This document shows, piece by piece, positions 34,481 to 43,508 of a DNA stretch of 64,000 nucleotides. The translations under genes and the position numbers were made by a program. This DNA is from Streptomyces olivaceoviridis (GTDB lineage: Bacteria; Actinomycetota; Actinomycetes; Streptomycetales; Streptomycetaceae): NCBI RefSeq assembly GCF_014650115.1, contig NZ_BMUI01000006.1, forward strand, positions 1 through 64,000, read 5' to 3'. Under the pieces are notes generated by a model. It saw only the letters and a list, made by a program, of their open reading frames with translations, was not told where the DNA came from and did no database searches. The first letter of the stretch is position 1. The number at the start of each line of letters is the position of its first letter.

Positions 34481-35998
34481 ATGACAGCGCCCACGTCGCG
34501 CTACCGCCGCGCCCTCGCCCTCCCCGCCGGGATGGCCCTGGCCACGGCCCTCGCGTTCCTGCCCGGCGTCAACGCCTCCGCAGCCACCGGCACCCCGGCG
34601 GCCTCCGCCGACGGGCCGACGCTCAGCTATGTCGTCAACGTCCGCCCGGGACACGCCGCGTCGGCGCGTGTCCAGCAGGCGATCGCCGAGGCCGGGGGCT
34701 CGGTGGTGGTCGCGTACGACCGGATCGGCGTGATCGTCGCCCACTCGGCGAACCCGGGCTTCGCCCAGCGGATCCGCTCCGTACGCGGAGTCGACTCGGC
34801 CGGAGCCACGCGCAACGCGCCGCTGCCCGCCCAGTCCACCACCGACATGGGCACGCCCAAGACACTGAGCGCCGGGGAAGCCGCCCAGGTGACGGCGGCC
34901 GACGGCCAGGACCCGCTGGAACCGCTCCAGTGGGACCTGCCCGCCATCAAGGCCGACAAGGCGCACGAGAAGACGCTGGGCAGCCGGGACGTCACGGTCG
35001 CCGTCATCGACACGGGCGTCGACGACACCCACCCGGACATCGCGCCGAACTTCGACCGCGCCGCGTCCGCCAACTGCGTGTCGGGCAAGCCGGACACGAC
35101 GGACGGCGCCTGGCGGCCGAGCGCGTCGGAGAGTCCGCACGGCACGCATGTGGCGGGTGAGATCGCCGCCGCGAAGAACGGCGTGGGCGTCACCGGTGTG
35201 GCACCGGGCGTCAAGGTCGCCGGCATCAAGGTCGCCAACCCGGACGGCTACTTCTACACGGAGGCCGTGGTCTGCGGCTTCGTGTGGGCGGCCGAGCACC
35301 ACGTCGACGTGACCAACAACAGCTATTACACCGACCCGTGGTACTTCAACTGCACCACCGACCCGGACCAGAAGGCGCTCGTGGACGCCGTCACCCGGGC
35401 CTCGCGGTACGCGGAGCGCAAGGGCGCGGTCAACGTCGCGGCGGCGGGCAACGAGAGCTACGACCTCGCGTCCGACTCGATCACCGACCCGGTCTCCCCG
35501 AACGACGGTACGCCCTCGGACCGGGTGATCGACCCGCACGAGTGCTACGACATACCGACCCAGCTGCCGGGTGTCGTGACGGTGGCGGCGACGGGCGCCA
35601 AGGGCCTGAAGTCGTCCTTCTCCAACTACGGCCTCGGCGTCATCGACATCGCCGCGCCCGGCGGCGACTCGACGGCCTACCAGAAGCCCGAGCCGCCGGC
35701 GACCAGCGGCCTCATCCTGGGTCCGCTGCCGGGCGGCAAGTGGGGCTACATGGCCGGTACGTCCATGGCGACCCCGCATGTCGCCGGCGTTGCCGCATTG
35801 ATCAAGTCAACCCATCCGCACGCCTCCGCGGCCCTCGTGAAGGCGCTGCTGTACGCCGAGGCCAATCCCACGCCGTGCACGGACCCGTACGACATCAACG
35901 GTGACGGCAAGGTGGACGCGGTGTGCGAGGGGTCGAAGAACCACAACGGCTTCTACGGACGGGGCACGGCGGACGCGCTGGCCGCGGTGACCCGGTAG
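34481..35998 (+). CDS. Secreted subtilisin-family (S8) serine protease 2
   Basis: A 505-residue tandem paralog of the preceding protease with the same architecture: signal peptide (about 1-33, ALATALAFLPGVNASA), pro-region (SYVVNVRPGHAAS), catalytic D177, H220 and S428, and a Cys-bracketed DINGDGKVD loop near the C-terminus. The ATG follows GGAGAG with 8 nt spacing. The 100 bp between the two genes shows no terminator, so they may be co-transcribed. Confidence 0.94.
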   Translation: MTAPTSRYRRALALPAGMALATALAFLPGVNASAATGTPAASADGPTLSYVVNVRPGHAASARVQQAIAEAGGSVVVAYDRIGVIVAHSANPGFAQRIRSVRGVDSAGATRNAPLPAQSTTDMGTPKTLSAGEAAQVTAADGQDPLEPLQWDLPAIKADKAHEKTLGSRDVTVAVIDTGVDDTHPDIAPNFDRAASANCVSGKPDTTDGAWRPSASESPHGTHVAGEIAAAKNGVGVTGVAPGVKVAGIKVANPDGYFYTEAVVCGFVWAAEHHVDVTNNSYYTDPWYFNCTTDPDQKALVDAVTRASRYAERKGAVNVAAAGNESYDLASDSITDPVSPNDGTPSDRVIDPHECYDIPTQLPGVVTVAATGAKGLKSSFSNYGLGVIDIAAPGGDSTAYQKPEPPATSGLILGPLPGGKWGYMAGTSMATPHVAGVAALIKSTHPHASAALVKALLYAEANPTPCTDPYDINGDGKVDAVCEGSKNHNGFYGRGTADALAAVTR

Positions 35999-36033
35999 GC
36001 CGTCCTGGAGGACCACGCGTCGGCACCCTCGTA

Positions 36034-36064
36034 TATTGATTGAGTCAATACTGCATAGTGCAGT
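36034..36064. promoter_or_regulatory. Two palindromes overlapping the start region of the CoA-transferase gene
   Basis: TATTGA-N5-TCAATA (36034-36050) abuts the perfect palindrome ACTGCA-TAG-TGCAGT (36050-36064), which ends one base before the ATG at 36066. The DNA here is AT-rich relative to its surroundings. They look like operators of a TetR- or GntR-type repressor, but no regulator gene is adjacent. Confidence 0.5.
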
Positions 36065-36065
36065 C

Positions 36066-37442
36066 ATGACTTCTATCGCGTACGCGTGGTCCGCTCTGGG
36101 CGGCGATCCCGCCCGTCTCGCACGGCTCACCGTCGTCGCGCGGGAAGGCGCGCTCCCGGCGCACCTTCCCGTACGGCGGCTCGCCCGGGCGTGCGTCGGC
36201 GCGTGCGCGCTGGCCGCCGCGGAACTGGCGGCCCACCGGGCCGGGCTCGCCGAGGTGCCCGGCGTCCGGGTCGACGACGGCGCCGTCGCCACCGCCTTCC
36301 ACAGCGAGCGGGTCCTCCAGGTGGACGGCCGTGCGCCGATGGTCTTCGCACCGCTGTCGCGGTTCTGGCGCACGGCCGACGGCTGGGTGCGCACCCACGC
36401 CAACTACCCGCACCACCGGGCCCGGCTGTTCGGCGCGCTGGGCCTGCCGGCGGACGCCTCGGCCGAGGAGGTCGCCGGCCGGCTCGCCGAGCGTTCCGCC
36501 CGGGAGGCCGAGGAAGCCGTCTACGACGCCGGTGGCCTCGCCGTGGCCCTGCGCACCCCGCGGGAGTGGCGGGCGCACCCGCAGGCCGCCGAGGTGGCCG
36601 CACGGCCGCTGGTCGAGCGCGCCCGGCTGGATCCGGCACCCGCGCGCGTACTGCCGCCCCTGGACCCGGCCGCCGCCGTCCTGCTGCCCGCCGCCGGGCT
36701 GCGCGTCCTGGACCTGACCCGGGTGCTGGCGGGCCCGGTCGCCACCCGCACCCTGGCCCTGCTCGGCGCGGACGTGCTGCGCGTGGACGCCCCCTGGCTG
36801 CCGGAGCTGCCGGACCAGCACGCCGACACGGGTTTCGGCAAGCGGTCCGCCACGCTCGACCTGACCGCCGGCCGGGAGACCTTCGAGGAGCTGCTGCGCA
36901 CCGCCGACGTCGTGGTGACCGGGTACCGGCCGGGCGCGCTCGACCGGTTCGGACTCGCACCGCGCGCGCTGGCCGAGCGGCGCCCCGGCCTGGTCGTGGC
37001 CCAGGTGTCGGCGTGGGGCGGGTACGGGCCGTGGGGCGGACGGCGCGGCTTCGACAGCCTGGTGCAGGTCGCGACCGGCATCGCGGCGACCGAGGGCTCG
37101 GTGGAGCGGCCCGGCGCGCTGCCCGCGCAGGCGCTGGACCACGGCACCGGCTATCTGCTGGCGGCGGCCGTGCTGCGGGCGCTGACCGAGCAGTCGTACG
37201 ACGGCGGGAGCCGGCTGGTCCGGCTGGCGCTGGCCCGGACCGCCCACTGGCTGACCGACGGCACCCTGTCCACGGCGGCCGAGGGGGCGCCGTACGCCGG
37301 CCCGGACGCCTGGCTGGCCGAGACGGACAGCCCCCTGGGCCGCCTCCGGCACGCCCGCCCGGCCGTGTCCTTCACCGGCGGCCCAGCCGACTGGGCGCGG
37401 CCTCCGGTGCCGTGGGGGTCGGACCCGGCGGAGTGGCGGTGA
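36066..37442 (+). CDS. CaiB/BaiF-type CoA-transferase family III protein
   Basis: A 458-residue protein with CaiB-like segments in both halves. The C-terminal half has the clearest match: LRVLDLTRVLAGPVATRTLA, DVVVTGYRPGALDRFGL and QVSAWGGYGPWGG. The usual catalytic Asp region is in LDLT/GFGKRSATLDLT. The N-terminal 200 residues include LSRFWRTADGWVRTHANYPH, typical of this group of fused transferases. It moves CoA between carboxylic acids; the substrate is unknown. No ribosome binding site is seen before the ATG, and palindromes overlap the start. Confidence 0.87.
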   Translation: MTSIAYAWSALGGDPARLARLTVVAREGALPAHLPVRRLARACVGACALAAAELAAHRAGLAEVPGVRVDDGAVATAFHSERVLQVDGRAPMVFAPLSRFWRTADGWVRTHANYPHHRARLFGALGLPADASAEEVAGRLAERSAREAEEAVYDAGGLAVALRTPREWRAHPQAAEVAARPLVERARLDPAPARVLPPLDPAAAVLLPAAGLRVLDLTRVLAGPVATRTLALLGADVLRVDAPWLPELPDQHADTGFGKRSATLDLTAGRETFEELLRTADVVVTGYRPGALDRFGLAPRALAERRPGLVVAQVSAWGGYGPWGGRRGFDSLVQVATGIAATEGSVERPGALPAQALDHGTGYLLAAAVLRALTEQSYDGGSRLVRLALARTAHWLTDGTLSTAAEGAPYAGPDAWLAETDSPLGRLRHARPAVSFTGGPADWARPPVPWGSDPAEWR

Positions 37443-37466
37443 CGGGTTGATCCAGGTGTGGACGAT

Positions 37467-37479
37467 GTCAACTGTTGAC
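37467..37479. other. Perfect 13-bp palindrome between convergent genes
   Basis: GTCAAC-T-GTTGAC (37467-37479) lies between the CoA-transferase and the alcohol dehydrogenase genes. It looks like a protein-binding site but has no obvious gene to control in this convergent position. Confidence 0.35.
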
Positions 37480-37520
37480 GGATGGTGACGGAATCGGTCC
37501 AGCCGTGATCCAGCGCTGGT

Positions 37521-38567
37521 TCAGCCGTTGGTCACCAGCACCTTGAGCGCGGTGCGTTCGTCCATGGCCTTGTAGCCGGCGGGTACGTCCTCGATGCCGA
37601 CGGTCATGTCGAACACCGGCGAGGGGTCGATCGTGCCGTCGAGTACGTCAGGCAGCAGGTCGGGGAGGTAGGCGCGGACCGGCGCGACACCGCCGCGCAA
37701 GGCGATGTTCCGGTCGAACATCACGCCGAGGTCCAGGCCGGTGCCGCTGCCGTGGGGCACGCCGACGAAGCCGATGGCGCCGCCGTCGCGGGTGATGTCG
37801 ACGGCCGTCCGCATGGACTGCTCGGTGCCGACCGCCTCCACGACCGCGTGGGTACCCTGCCCGCGCGTGAGCTCACGGACGGCCTCGACGGCCGCGTCCC
37901 CGCGCTCGGCGACGACGTCGGTGGCGCCGAACCGGCGCGCGATGTCGGTGCGCACCTCGTGCCGGCCGAGCGCGATGATCCGCTCGGCGCCGAGCCGCTT
38001 GGCGGCCAGGACGGCGCACAGGCCGACCGCGCCGTCACCGACGACGGCGACCGTGGCGCCGGGCCGGGCACCCGCGCCGAGGGCGGCGTGGTGGCCGGTG
38101 CCGAGGACGTCGGAGAGGGTCAGCAGGGCCGACAGCAGGTGGTCGTCGCAGGCCGCGTCCTTGGGGAGCTGGACGAGGGTGCCGTCGGCGAACGGCACGC
38201 GGACGGCCTCGCCCTGGCCGCCGTCGTAGCCGACGGAACCCCAGAAGCCGCCGTGCTCGCAGGACGTCGTCAGGCCCTCGCGGCAGTAGTCGCAGACGCC
38301 GTCGGACCACATGAAGGGCGCGACCACCAGGTCACCGCGCCGCACGGTGCTCACCTCGGAGCCGGTCTCCTCCACGACGCCGAGGAACTCGTGCCCGATG
38401 CGCTGCCCCGGCTGCCGGGCCGCCTCGCCCCGGTAGGCCCACAGGTCGCTGCCGCAGATGCAGGCCCGCAGCACCCGCACCACGGCGTCGGTGGGCAGCT
38501 GCACCACGGGCTCGGGCACCTCCTCCACGCGCAGCTCGAACGGGGCGTGGATGGTGGTGGCACGCAT
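37521..38567 (-). CDS. Zinc-dependent alcohol dehydrogenase family protein
   Basis: A 348-residue medium-chain dehydrogenase. The catalytic zinc ligands are in ACICGSDLWAYRG and GHEFLGVVEETG; a short structural-zinc region appears as DGVCDYCREGLTTSCEHGG. The Rossmann fold carries VAVVGDGAVGLCAVLAAKRL. The physiological substrate is not known. ATG 38567 follows AAGGA, and it is immediately downstream (on this strand) of a run of 9-bp tandem repeats at 38582-38655. Confidence 0.9.
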   Translation of the reverse strand: MRATTIHAPFELRVEEVPEPVVQLPTDAVVRVLRACICGSDLWAYRGEAARQPGQRIGHEFLGVVEETGSEVSTVRRGDLVVAPFMWSDGVCDYCREGLTTSCEHGGFWGSVGYDGGQGEAVRVPFADGTLVQLPKDAACDDHLLSALLTLSDVLGTGHHAALGAGARPGATVAVVGDGAVGLCAVLAAKRLGAERIIALGRHEVRTDIARRFGATDVVAERGDAAVEAVRELTRGQGTHAVVEAVGTEQSMRTAVDITRDGGAIGFVGVPHGSGTGLDLGVMFDRNIALRGGVAPVRAYLPDLLPDVLDGTIDPSPVFDMTVGIEDVPAGYKAMDERTALKVLVTNG

Positions 38568-38581
38568 GGCGGGGATCCTTC

Positions 38582-38655
38582 TCGTGCGGGTCGTGCGGGT
38601 CGTGCGGGTCGTGCGGGTCGTGCGGTCGTCGGGGGCCCGGGGGCCCGGGGGCCCG
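38582..38655. repeat. Two adjacent 9-bp tandem repeats
   Basis: TCGTGCGGG is repeated four times plus a partial copy from 38582, then GGGGGCCCG about three times to 38655. They occupy the 5' leader of the alcohol dehydrogenase gene, ending 15 bp from its ATG. Copy number could vary by slippage and change leader length. Confidence 0.7.
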
Positions 38656-38725
38656 GGGTGCCGGGTCCACTTCACCGTACGCCGGGGCCGCCGCCGTCCG
38701 CGCGGCCAGGGGCGCCCCCGCCCGG

Positions 38726-39436
38726 TCACACGCCCGCCGCCCCCAGCAGGCTCCCCGCCGCGTACGTCACCGCCATCGCCATGGCGCCGCCCGCCACGTT
38801 GCGCAGGACCGCGCGTTTCGGGGCCGCCGCGCCGAGGCGGGCGCTGCTCCAGCCGGTGAGGGTCAGGGCGGCCAGGACCGAGAGGACGGTGACGGCGAGC
38901 CGCCAGTCGGCCGGGGGCAGGACGATGGCCAGCAGGGGCAGCAGCGCGCCCACGGTGAACGCCAGGAAGCTCGCCCAGGCCGCGTGCCAGGGGTTGGTCA
39001 GCTCGTCCGGGTCGATGCCCAGCTCCACGCGCGCGTGGGCCCTCAGCGCGTCCCGCGCGGTGAGCTGTTCGGCGGCCTCGCGGGCCACCTCGCGGGACAG
39101 GCCGCGCTGTTCCAGCAGCTCGGTCAGCTCCCGCAGTTCGGCCTCCGGCTGCTCGCGCAGTTCCCGTTTCTCCACGGCCAGCGCGGCCATCTCGGAGTCG
39201 CGCTGGGTGGAGACGGAGACGTACTCGCCGGCCGCCATGGACATCGAGCCGGCGAGCAGGCCGGCCAGTCCGGCGGTGAGCAGGGCGCTGCGGCTCCCGG
39301 TGGCGCCGGCCACGCCGACGACGAGCCCCGCGGTGGACACGATGCCGTCGTTCGCGCCGAGCACGGCCGCCCGGAGCCAGTTCAGCCGGGTACCGAGCGC
39401 GCCGCCGTGGGGCTCGTCATGGGTGGGTTCCGTCAC
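38726..39436 (-). CDS. VIT family (VIT1/CCC1-like) membrane transporter
   Basis: A 236-residue protein with five membrane segments. NDGIVSTAGLVVGVAGA lies in the first and MSMAAGEYVSVSTQRD in the second, the two signatures of iron/manganese transporters of the VIT1/CCC1 family. The cytosolic Glu-rich middle (ELREQPEAELRELTELLEQR) contains the metal-binding domain of the family. It probably moves Fe(II) or Mn(II). A short spacer separates it from the alcohol dehydrogenase on the same strand. Confidence 0.92.
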   Translation of the reverse strand: MTEPTHDEPHGGALGTRLNWLRAAVLGANDGIVSTAGLVVGVAGATGSRSALLTAGLAGLLAGSMSMAAGEYVSVSTQRDSEMAALAVEKRELREQPEAELRELTELLEQRGLSREVAREAAEQLTARDALRAHARVELGIDPDELTNPWHAAWASFLAFTVGALLPLLAIVLPPADWRLAVTVLSVLAALTLTGWSSARLGAAAPKRAVLRNVAGGAMAMAVTYAAGSLLGAAGV

Positions 39437-39694
39437 AGCAGGGAGGATCGCATCCCTGGGTCACGCGCGCCGCACCGACGCCCCGCGCGCGGGCGGCGGG
39501 CCGCTCGCGCCGGCCGCCGGGACCCGCGGGTGCCGCACGGAAATTCGCTGGCGCCCGAACTGCCGTACGCCTACTGTTCCTGATCGCGGGGGCGGCTCCG
39601 CCGGCGTGCTTCCTTCTCTTCCCACCTCTGGAATCCACAGCGCGCCCACTCTCCGCCCCCGCCCCACCTTCTTCTCCGCACCGGGGGATTCCGC

Positions 39695-42292
39695 TTGTCC
39701 GAACTGGCGTCCGTGCTGCTCCGCCGTCTCCGTACCGTCCACGTCGACCAGGCCGGACCGCGCCCGAGCGACCCGTCGACGGCGGAGGGGCTCATCGCCC
39801 TGGAGGGCGAGCTGCTCGACCGGGGCTTCGCGCCGACGGCACAGCTGCGCGCGGCGCTCGCCTGGCTCGGCCCCGCCGGGCTCGCGGACGCCGGCCGGCA
39901 GCTGATCCGGCACCTCGACGCCGAACTGGGCGCGGACCGCACCCATATGCCGCTGTTCCGCTCCTTCCCCGTCTCCGTGCCCGACGACACGTTCGGGCTC
40001 TACGTCGACCGGGTCTTCGCCCTGCTGCTCCAGTGGCCCGCCCAACCGTGCGTGCTGTGCGGCACGGTGGGCGGTGTGCACCCGGTGGCGCCGTGCGCGC
40101 ACCTGGTGTGCCGCGCGTGCTGGGACGGCGCCGACTACACCGGCTGCCCGCTGTGCCGCCGCCGGATCGACCCCGCCGACCCGTTCCTGGTGCCGGGCGA
40201 GCCGCGCCGCCCCCGGGAGGTGACGCCCGGCCCGCTGAAGCCGCTCGCGCTCGGCACGGACGTCCGCGGGGACACGGTCCGCGCGCTGCGCACGCTGCTG
40301 GCCCGGCGCACTCCCCTGCCCGCGCAGGACCGCGCCGATCTCACGGTGCTGCTGGCGCACGCGCCGACGGACCTCGGCTGGTTCCCGGCGGACATCCCGG
40401 TCCGGGAGACGAAGGCGCTCGTGCTCGGCACCCTGTTGCGCGACCGGCACACGCGCGTGGCGGCCACCGACCTGCTCGGCACGCACCTGACGACCGCCAC
40501 GGACGTGCTGCGGCTGCTGTACGTGTGGTCCGGCGGCGCGGCGGACCTCATGGCGCCGCCCCGGCTGCGCTCGCTGCCCCGCGCGCTGCGCCGCCGGCTG
40601 CTCGGCCTGCTCGACTCCTTCGCCGTGCCCTCGCTGGTGGAGGACGTCCTGCGGCACCCGGTCGCCTGGAAGCGGGCCGCCGAGACCCTGCACCCCTTCG
40701 AGCACCACGCCCGCCGTCCCGGGGCCGCCCTCGCCTTCGCCGTGCTGCGCGGCACGCCGGTCGCGGACGGCAGCGCCCTGGGCGAGGCCCTGCTGCGCAC
40801 GGCCGCCGCCCACCCGGAGGCCGTCCGGGTCGCGGACGGCCGGATCCGGGCGGCCACCTGGCGCGCGCGTGCGGAACAGGCGCTGGCCGGGCGGGACACC
40901 GGCGCCGCGCTCGTCCTCCTGGGACAGCGGCCGGGCGAACTGCTGCGCCGGCTGGACCATCTGCTGCGGCTGCGCGAACTCGACGTACTGCCCGAGGAGT
41001 TCGCCGAGGTGCTGCGGCGGGCGCTGCCCGGGGCGGGTCCCGGCCCGCTGCTGGCCGCGCTGGGCCGGCTGCGCGTCCGTCATCTCCCCGGCGAGCGGCG
41101 GGTGTTCTTCCCGCGCGGGCAGGTCACGCACGCGTACACGGCCGACGACACGCGCCCGCCGCTCGCCGAGGCGGTCACCACGCGCGTGTGCGCGCTGCTG
41201 GAGGCGGAGGCGCTGCGCCGCCTGGCCGGCGGGTCCCGGTTCGACCTGGCGGTGCTGGACTCGGCGCTCGCGGGGCTCGCGGTGCCCTCCGCCGAGCGCA
41301 CCGCCGCCAAGGCCCTGGTGTCGGTGCCGCGCGGCAGCACCCAGCCCCTGCCCGCCGGTGAGGTGCTGCGCCTGTTCCTGCACTGGACGGAACCCGAGAG
41401 GACCCGGGTGGACCTGGACCTGTCGGTGGCCCTGTACGAGGAGGACTGGGAGTTCGCCGGTCTGTGCGACTACACGAACCTCGTGTACGGCGACCGGTGG
41501 GCCGTCCACTCCGGGGACCTGACGTCGGCTCCGGCTCCGGACGGCGCCACCGAGTACGTCGACCTGGACCTCGGCGCGCTCGGCGGGCGGGGCGTGCGGT
41601 ACGCGGTGCCGGTCGTCTTCAGCTTCAACGACATCCCGTTCGAGGAACTGCTCGACGCCTTCGCCGGTTTCATGGCACTGCCGTCGGCGGCGGAGGGGGC
41701 GCGCGGCGCCGGGTACCACCCGCGCGCGGTACGGCAGCGCTACGACCTGGAAGGCGACTCGCGCATCCACGTGCCGATGCTGGTCGACCTGCGCCGGCGC
41801 ACGTTCCTGTGGACGGACCTGCACCTGCCGTCGGCCGAGGGGTACCACGACGTGGCCCGGCACCAGGGGGACCTGGGCCGGGTCGCCCGGGACCTGTTCC
41901 GGTACTTCGCGCACGGCCGTACGACGCTGTGGGACCTCGCGGTGTGGCACGCGGCGGCACGCGGCGACGAGGTGCTGGTCGTCCGCCGCGCGCCCGCCGC
42001 CGACGAGCTGTGGCACTACCGGCGCCGGGACGGGGAGGCGGACAGCGCGTTCGCCGCCCGGATACGGGCCCTTCAGGCACCGGAGCGGCGTGAGCCCGCG
42101 GGGGACGCCGCGGACGTCGACGCCCGTGCGGGTGAAGCGGCGGCGAAGAAGCGCGTGTTGCTGGCCCTGGTGCACGGCGGGGTGGCACCGGAGGGCGCGA
42201 CCGGGGAGGTGTACCGGCTGCTGCCCGGCCCTGCCGACGGCTGCGGGCTCGCGCCGCTGACGGCGGGGGACCTGGTGGCGGCGCTGGGGTGA
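39695..42292 (+). CDS. MXAN_6230/SCO0854-family protein with a RING finger and a TerD-like segment
   Basis: An 865-residue protein. A complete RING-type zinc finger lies at 119-154: C119, C122, C134, H136, C139, C142, C151 and C154 give C-x2-C-x11-C-x-H-x2-C-x2-C-x8-C-x2-C. I recognise the family name MXAN_6230/SCO0854. The middle (about 160-560) is helical and repeat-rich. Residues about 568-665 resemble a TerD beta-sandwich, with VDLDLSVALYEED, AVHSGDLTSAP and YVDLDLG. The start is TTG at 39695. RING fingers are rare in bacteria; whether it acts as a ligase is unknown. Confidence 0.8.
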   Translation: MSELASVLLRRLRTVHVDQAGPRPSDPSTAEGLIALEGELLDRGFAPTAQLRAALAWLGPAGLADAGRQLIRHLDAELGADRTHMPLFRSFPVSVPDDTFGLYVDRVFALLLQWPAQPCVLCGTVGGVHPVAPCAHLVCRACWDGADYTGCPLCRRRIDPADPFLVPGEPRRPREVTPGPLKPLALGTDVRGDTVRALRTLLARRTPLPAQDRADLTVLLAHAPTDLGWFPADIPVRETKALVLGTLLRDRHTRVAATDLLGTHLTTATDVLRLLYVWSGGAADLMAPPRLRSLPRALRRRLLGLLDSFAVPSLVEDVLRHPVAWKRAAETLHPFEHHARRPGAALAFAVLRGTPVADGSALGEALLRTAAAHPEAVRVADGRIRAATWRARAEQALAGRDTGAALVLLGQRPGELLRRLDHLLRLRELDVLPEEFAEVLRRALPGAGPGPLLAALGRLRVRHLPGERRVFFPRGQVTHAYTADDTRPPLAEAVTTRVCALLEAEALRRLAGGSRFDLAVLDSALAGLAVPSAERTAAKALVSVPRGSTQPLPAGEVLRLFLHWTEPERTRVDLDLSVALYEEDWEFAGLCDYTNLVYGDRWAVHSGDLTSAPAPDGATEYVDLDLGALGGRGVRYAVPVVFSFNDIPFEELLDAFAGFMALPSAAEGARGAGYHPRAVRQRYDLEGDSRIHVPMLVDLRRRTFLWTDLHLPSAEGYHDVARHQGDLGRVARDLFRYFAHGRTTLWDLAVWHAAARGDEVLVVRRAPAADELWHYRRRDGEADSAFAARIRALQAPERREPAGDAADVDARAGEAAAKKRVLLALVHGGVAPEGATGEVYRLLPGPADGCGLAPLTAGDLVAALG

Positions 42293-42426
42293 GCGTCACA
42301 GCGGCGCCGAACTCGCCGTCCCAGGGGCATGGGTGTGCGGTGGCCGAGCGGGAGGGCGAGCCCGGGTGGGCGCGAACGGGACCTGAGGGACCGCGCTGTC
42401 AGTCGTGGCCCGTATCCTCAGTGACC

Positions 42427-43410
42427 ATGCTCGAAGACCGTGCGACCGCAGTGTCCTCCCCCACCCAGTGGCCGGCCGCGTATCCGCAGGGATACGCGGT
42501 CGTTGACGTGGAGACCACCGGCCTGGCCCGGGACGACCGGATCATCTCCGCGGCCGTGTACCGGCTGGACGCGCGCGGTGAGGTGGAGGACCACTGGTAC
42601 ACGCTGGTCAACCCGGAGCGGGACCCGGGCCCGGTGTGGATACACGGTCTGACGAGCGAGACGCTGGCCGGCGCGCCCCTGTTCGCGGACATCGCGGAGG
42701 AGTTCGCCGCCCGGCTGGAGGGCCGGGTGCTCGTCGCGCACAACGCCGTCTTCGACTGGCAGATGATCGCGCGGGAGTACGCGCGCGTGCGGCGCGAGGC
42801 GCCGGTGCGGCAGCGGCTGTGCACCATCGCGCTGTCGAAGGAACTGGCGCTGCCGCTGCCCAACCACAAGCTGGAGTCGCTGGCGGCGCACTTCGGGGTC
42901 GTGCAGCAGCGGGCGCACCACGCGCTGGACGACGCGCGCGTGCTGGCGGAGGCGTTCCGGCCCAGCCTGCGGGCCGCGGCGGCGGGCGGCGTACGGCTGC
43001 CGCTGCTGGAGTGCCGGCCGCTGACGGAGTGGTCGGACCGGCCCGTGCCCCGGCAGGCGTCGGGTGGCTACGGCGGCTACCGCACCGGCGGTTGGCGTCC
43101 GTCCCGCAAAAGGCCCGCATGCCCCTATCCCAACCCAGGGCGCTACGAAGACGGCAAACGCCTCAAACAGGGCATGCGGGTGGCCTTCTCCGGCGACACC
43201 TCGACCGAGCGCGAGCTGCTGGAGGACCGGGCCGTGGAGGCCGGGCTGCACGTCGCCACCAGCATCTCCCGGCTGACCAGCCTGCTGGTGACCAACGACC
43301 CCGACTCGGGCACGTCGAAGACGGTGAAGGCCCGCCAGTACGGCACGCCGATCGTGGACGAGGCCGCGTTCGGGCAGTTGCTGGGGGATGTCGAGCCCGC
43401 CGACGAGTGA
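42427..43410 (+). CDS. DEDDh-family 3'-5' exonuclease with C-terminal BRCT-like domain
   Basis: A 327-residue protein. The exonuclease domain (about 22-180) has the DEDDh residues in VVDVETTGL, HNAVFDWQM and AHHALDDARVL. A linker rich in Arg/Pro/Tyr follows. Residues about 240-320 (MRVAFSGDTSTERELLEDRA and SLLVTNDPDSGTSK) look like a BRCT domain. The layout is that of DnaQ-like nucleases linked to DNA repair. It lies 134 bp after the RING/TerD-like gene, in the same direction. ATG 42427 was chosen; GTG 42421 is possible. Confidence 0.9.
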   Translation: MLEDRATAVSSPTQWPAAYPQGYAVVDVETTGLARDDRIISAAVYRLDARGEVEDHWYTLVNPERDPGPVWIHGLTSETLAGAPLFADIAEEFAARLEGRVLVAHNAVFDWQMIAREYARVRREAPVRQRLCTIALSKELALPLPNHKLESLAAHFGVVQQRAHHALDDARVLAEAFRPSLRAAAAGGVRLPLLECRPLTEWSDRPVPRQASGGYGGYRTGGWRPSRKRPACPYPNPGRYEDGKRLKQGMRVAFSGDTSTERELLEDRAVEAGLHVATSISRLTSLLVTNDPDSGTSKTVKARQYGTPIVDEAAFGQLLGDVEPADE

Positions 43411-43508
43411 ACGCGCCGCGTGTCGAGCCGTCGTACGATCGGGTGATTCCCCACGACTCACCCGGCGCCCGCTCGCCGGGGGATCGGCGACGGCTCACCC
43501 TGTGGCGC

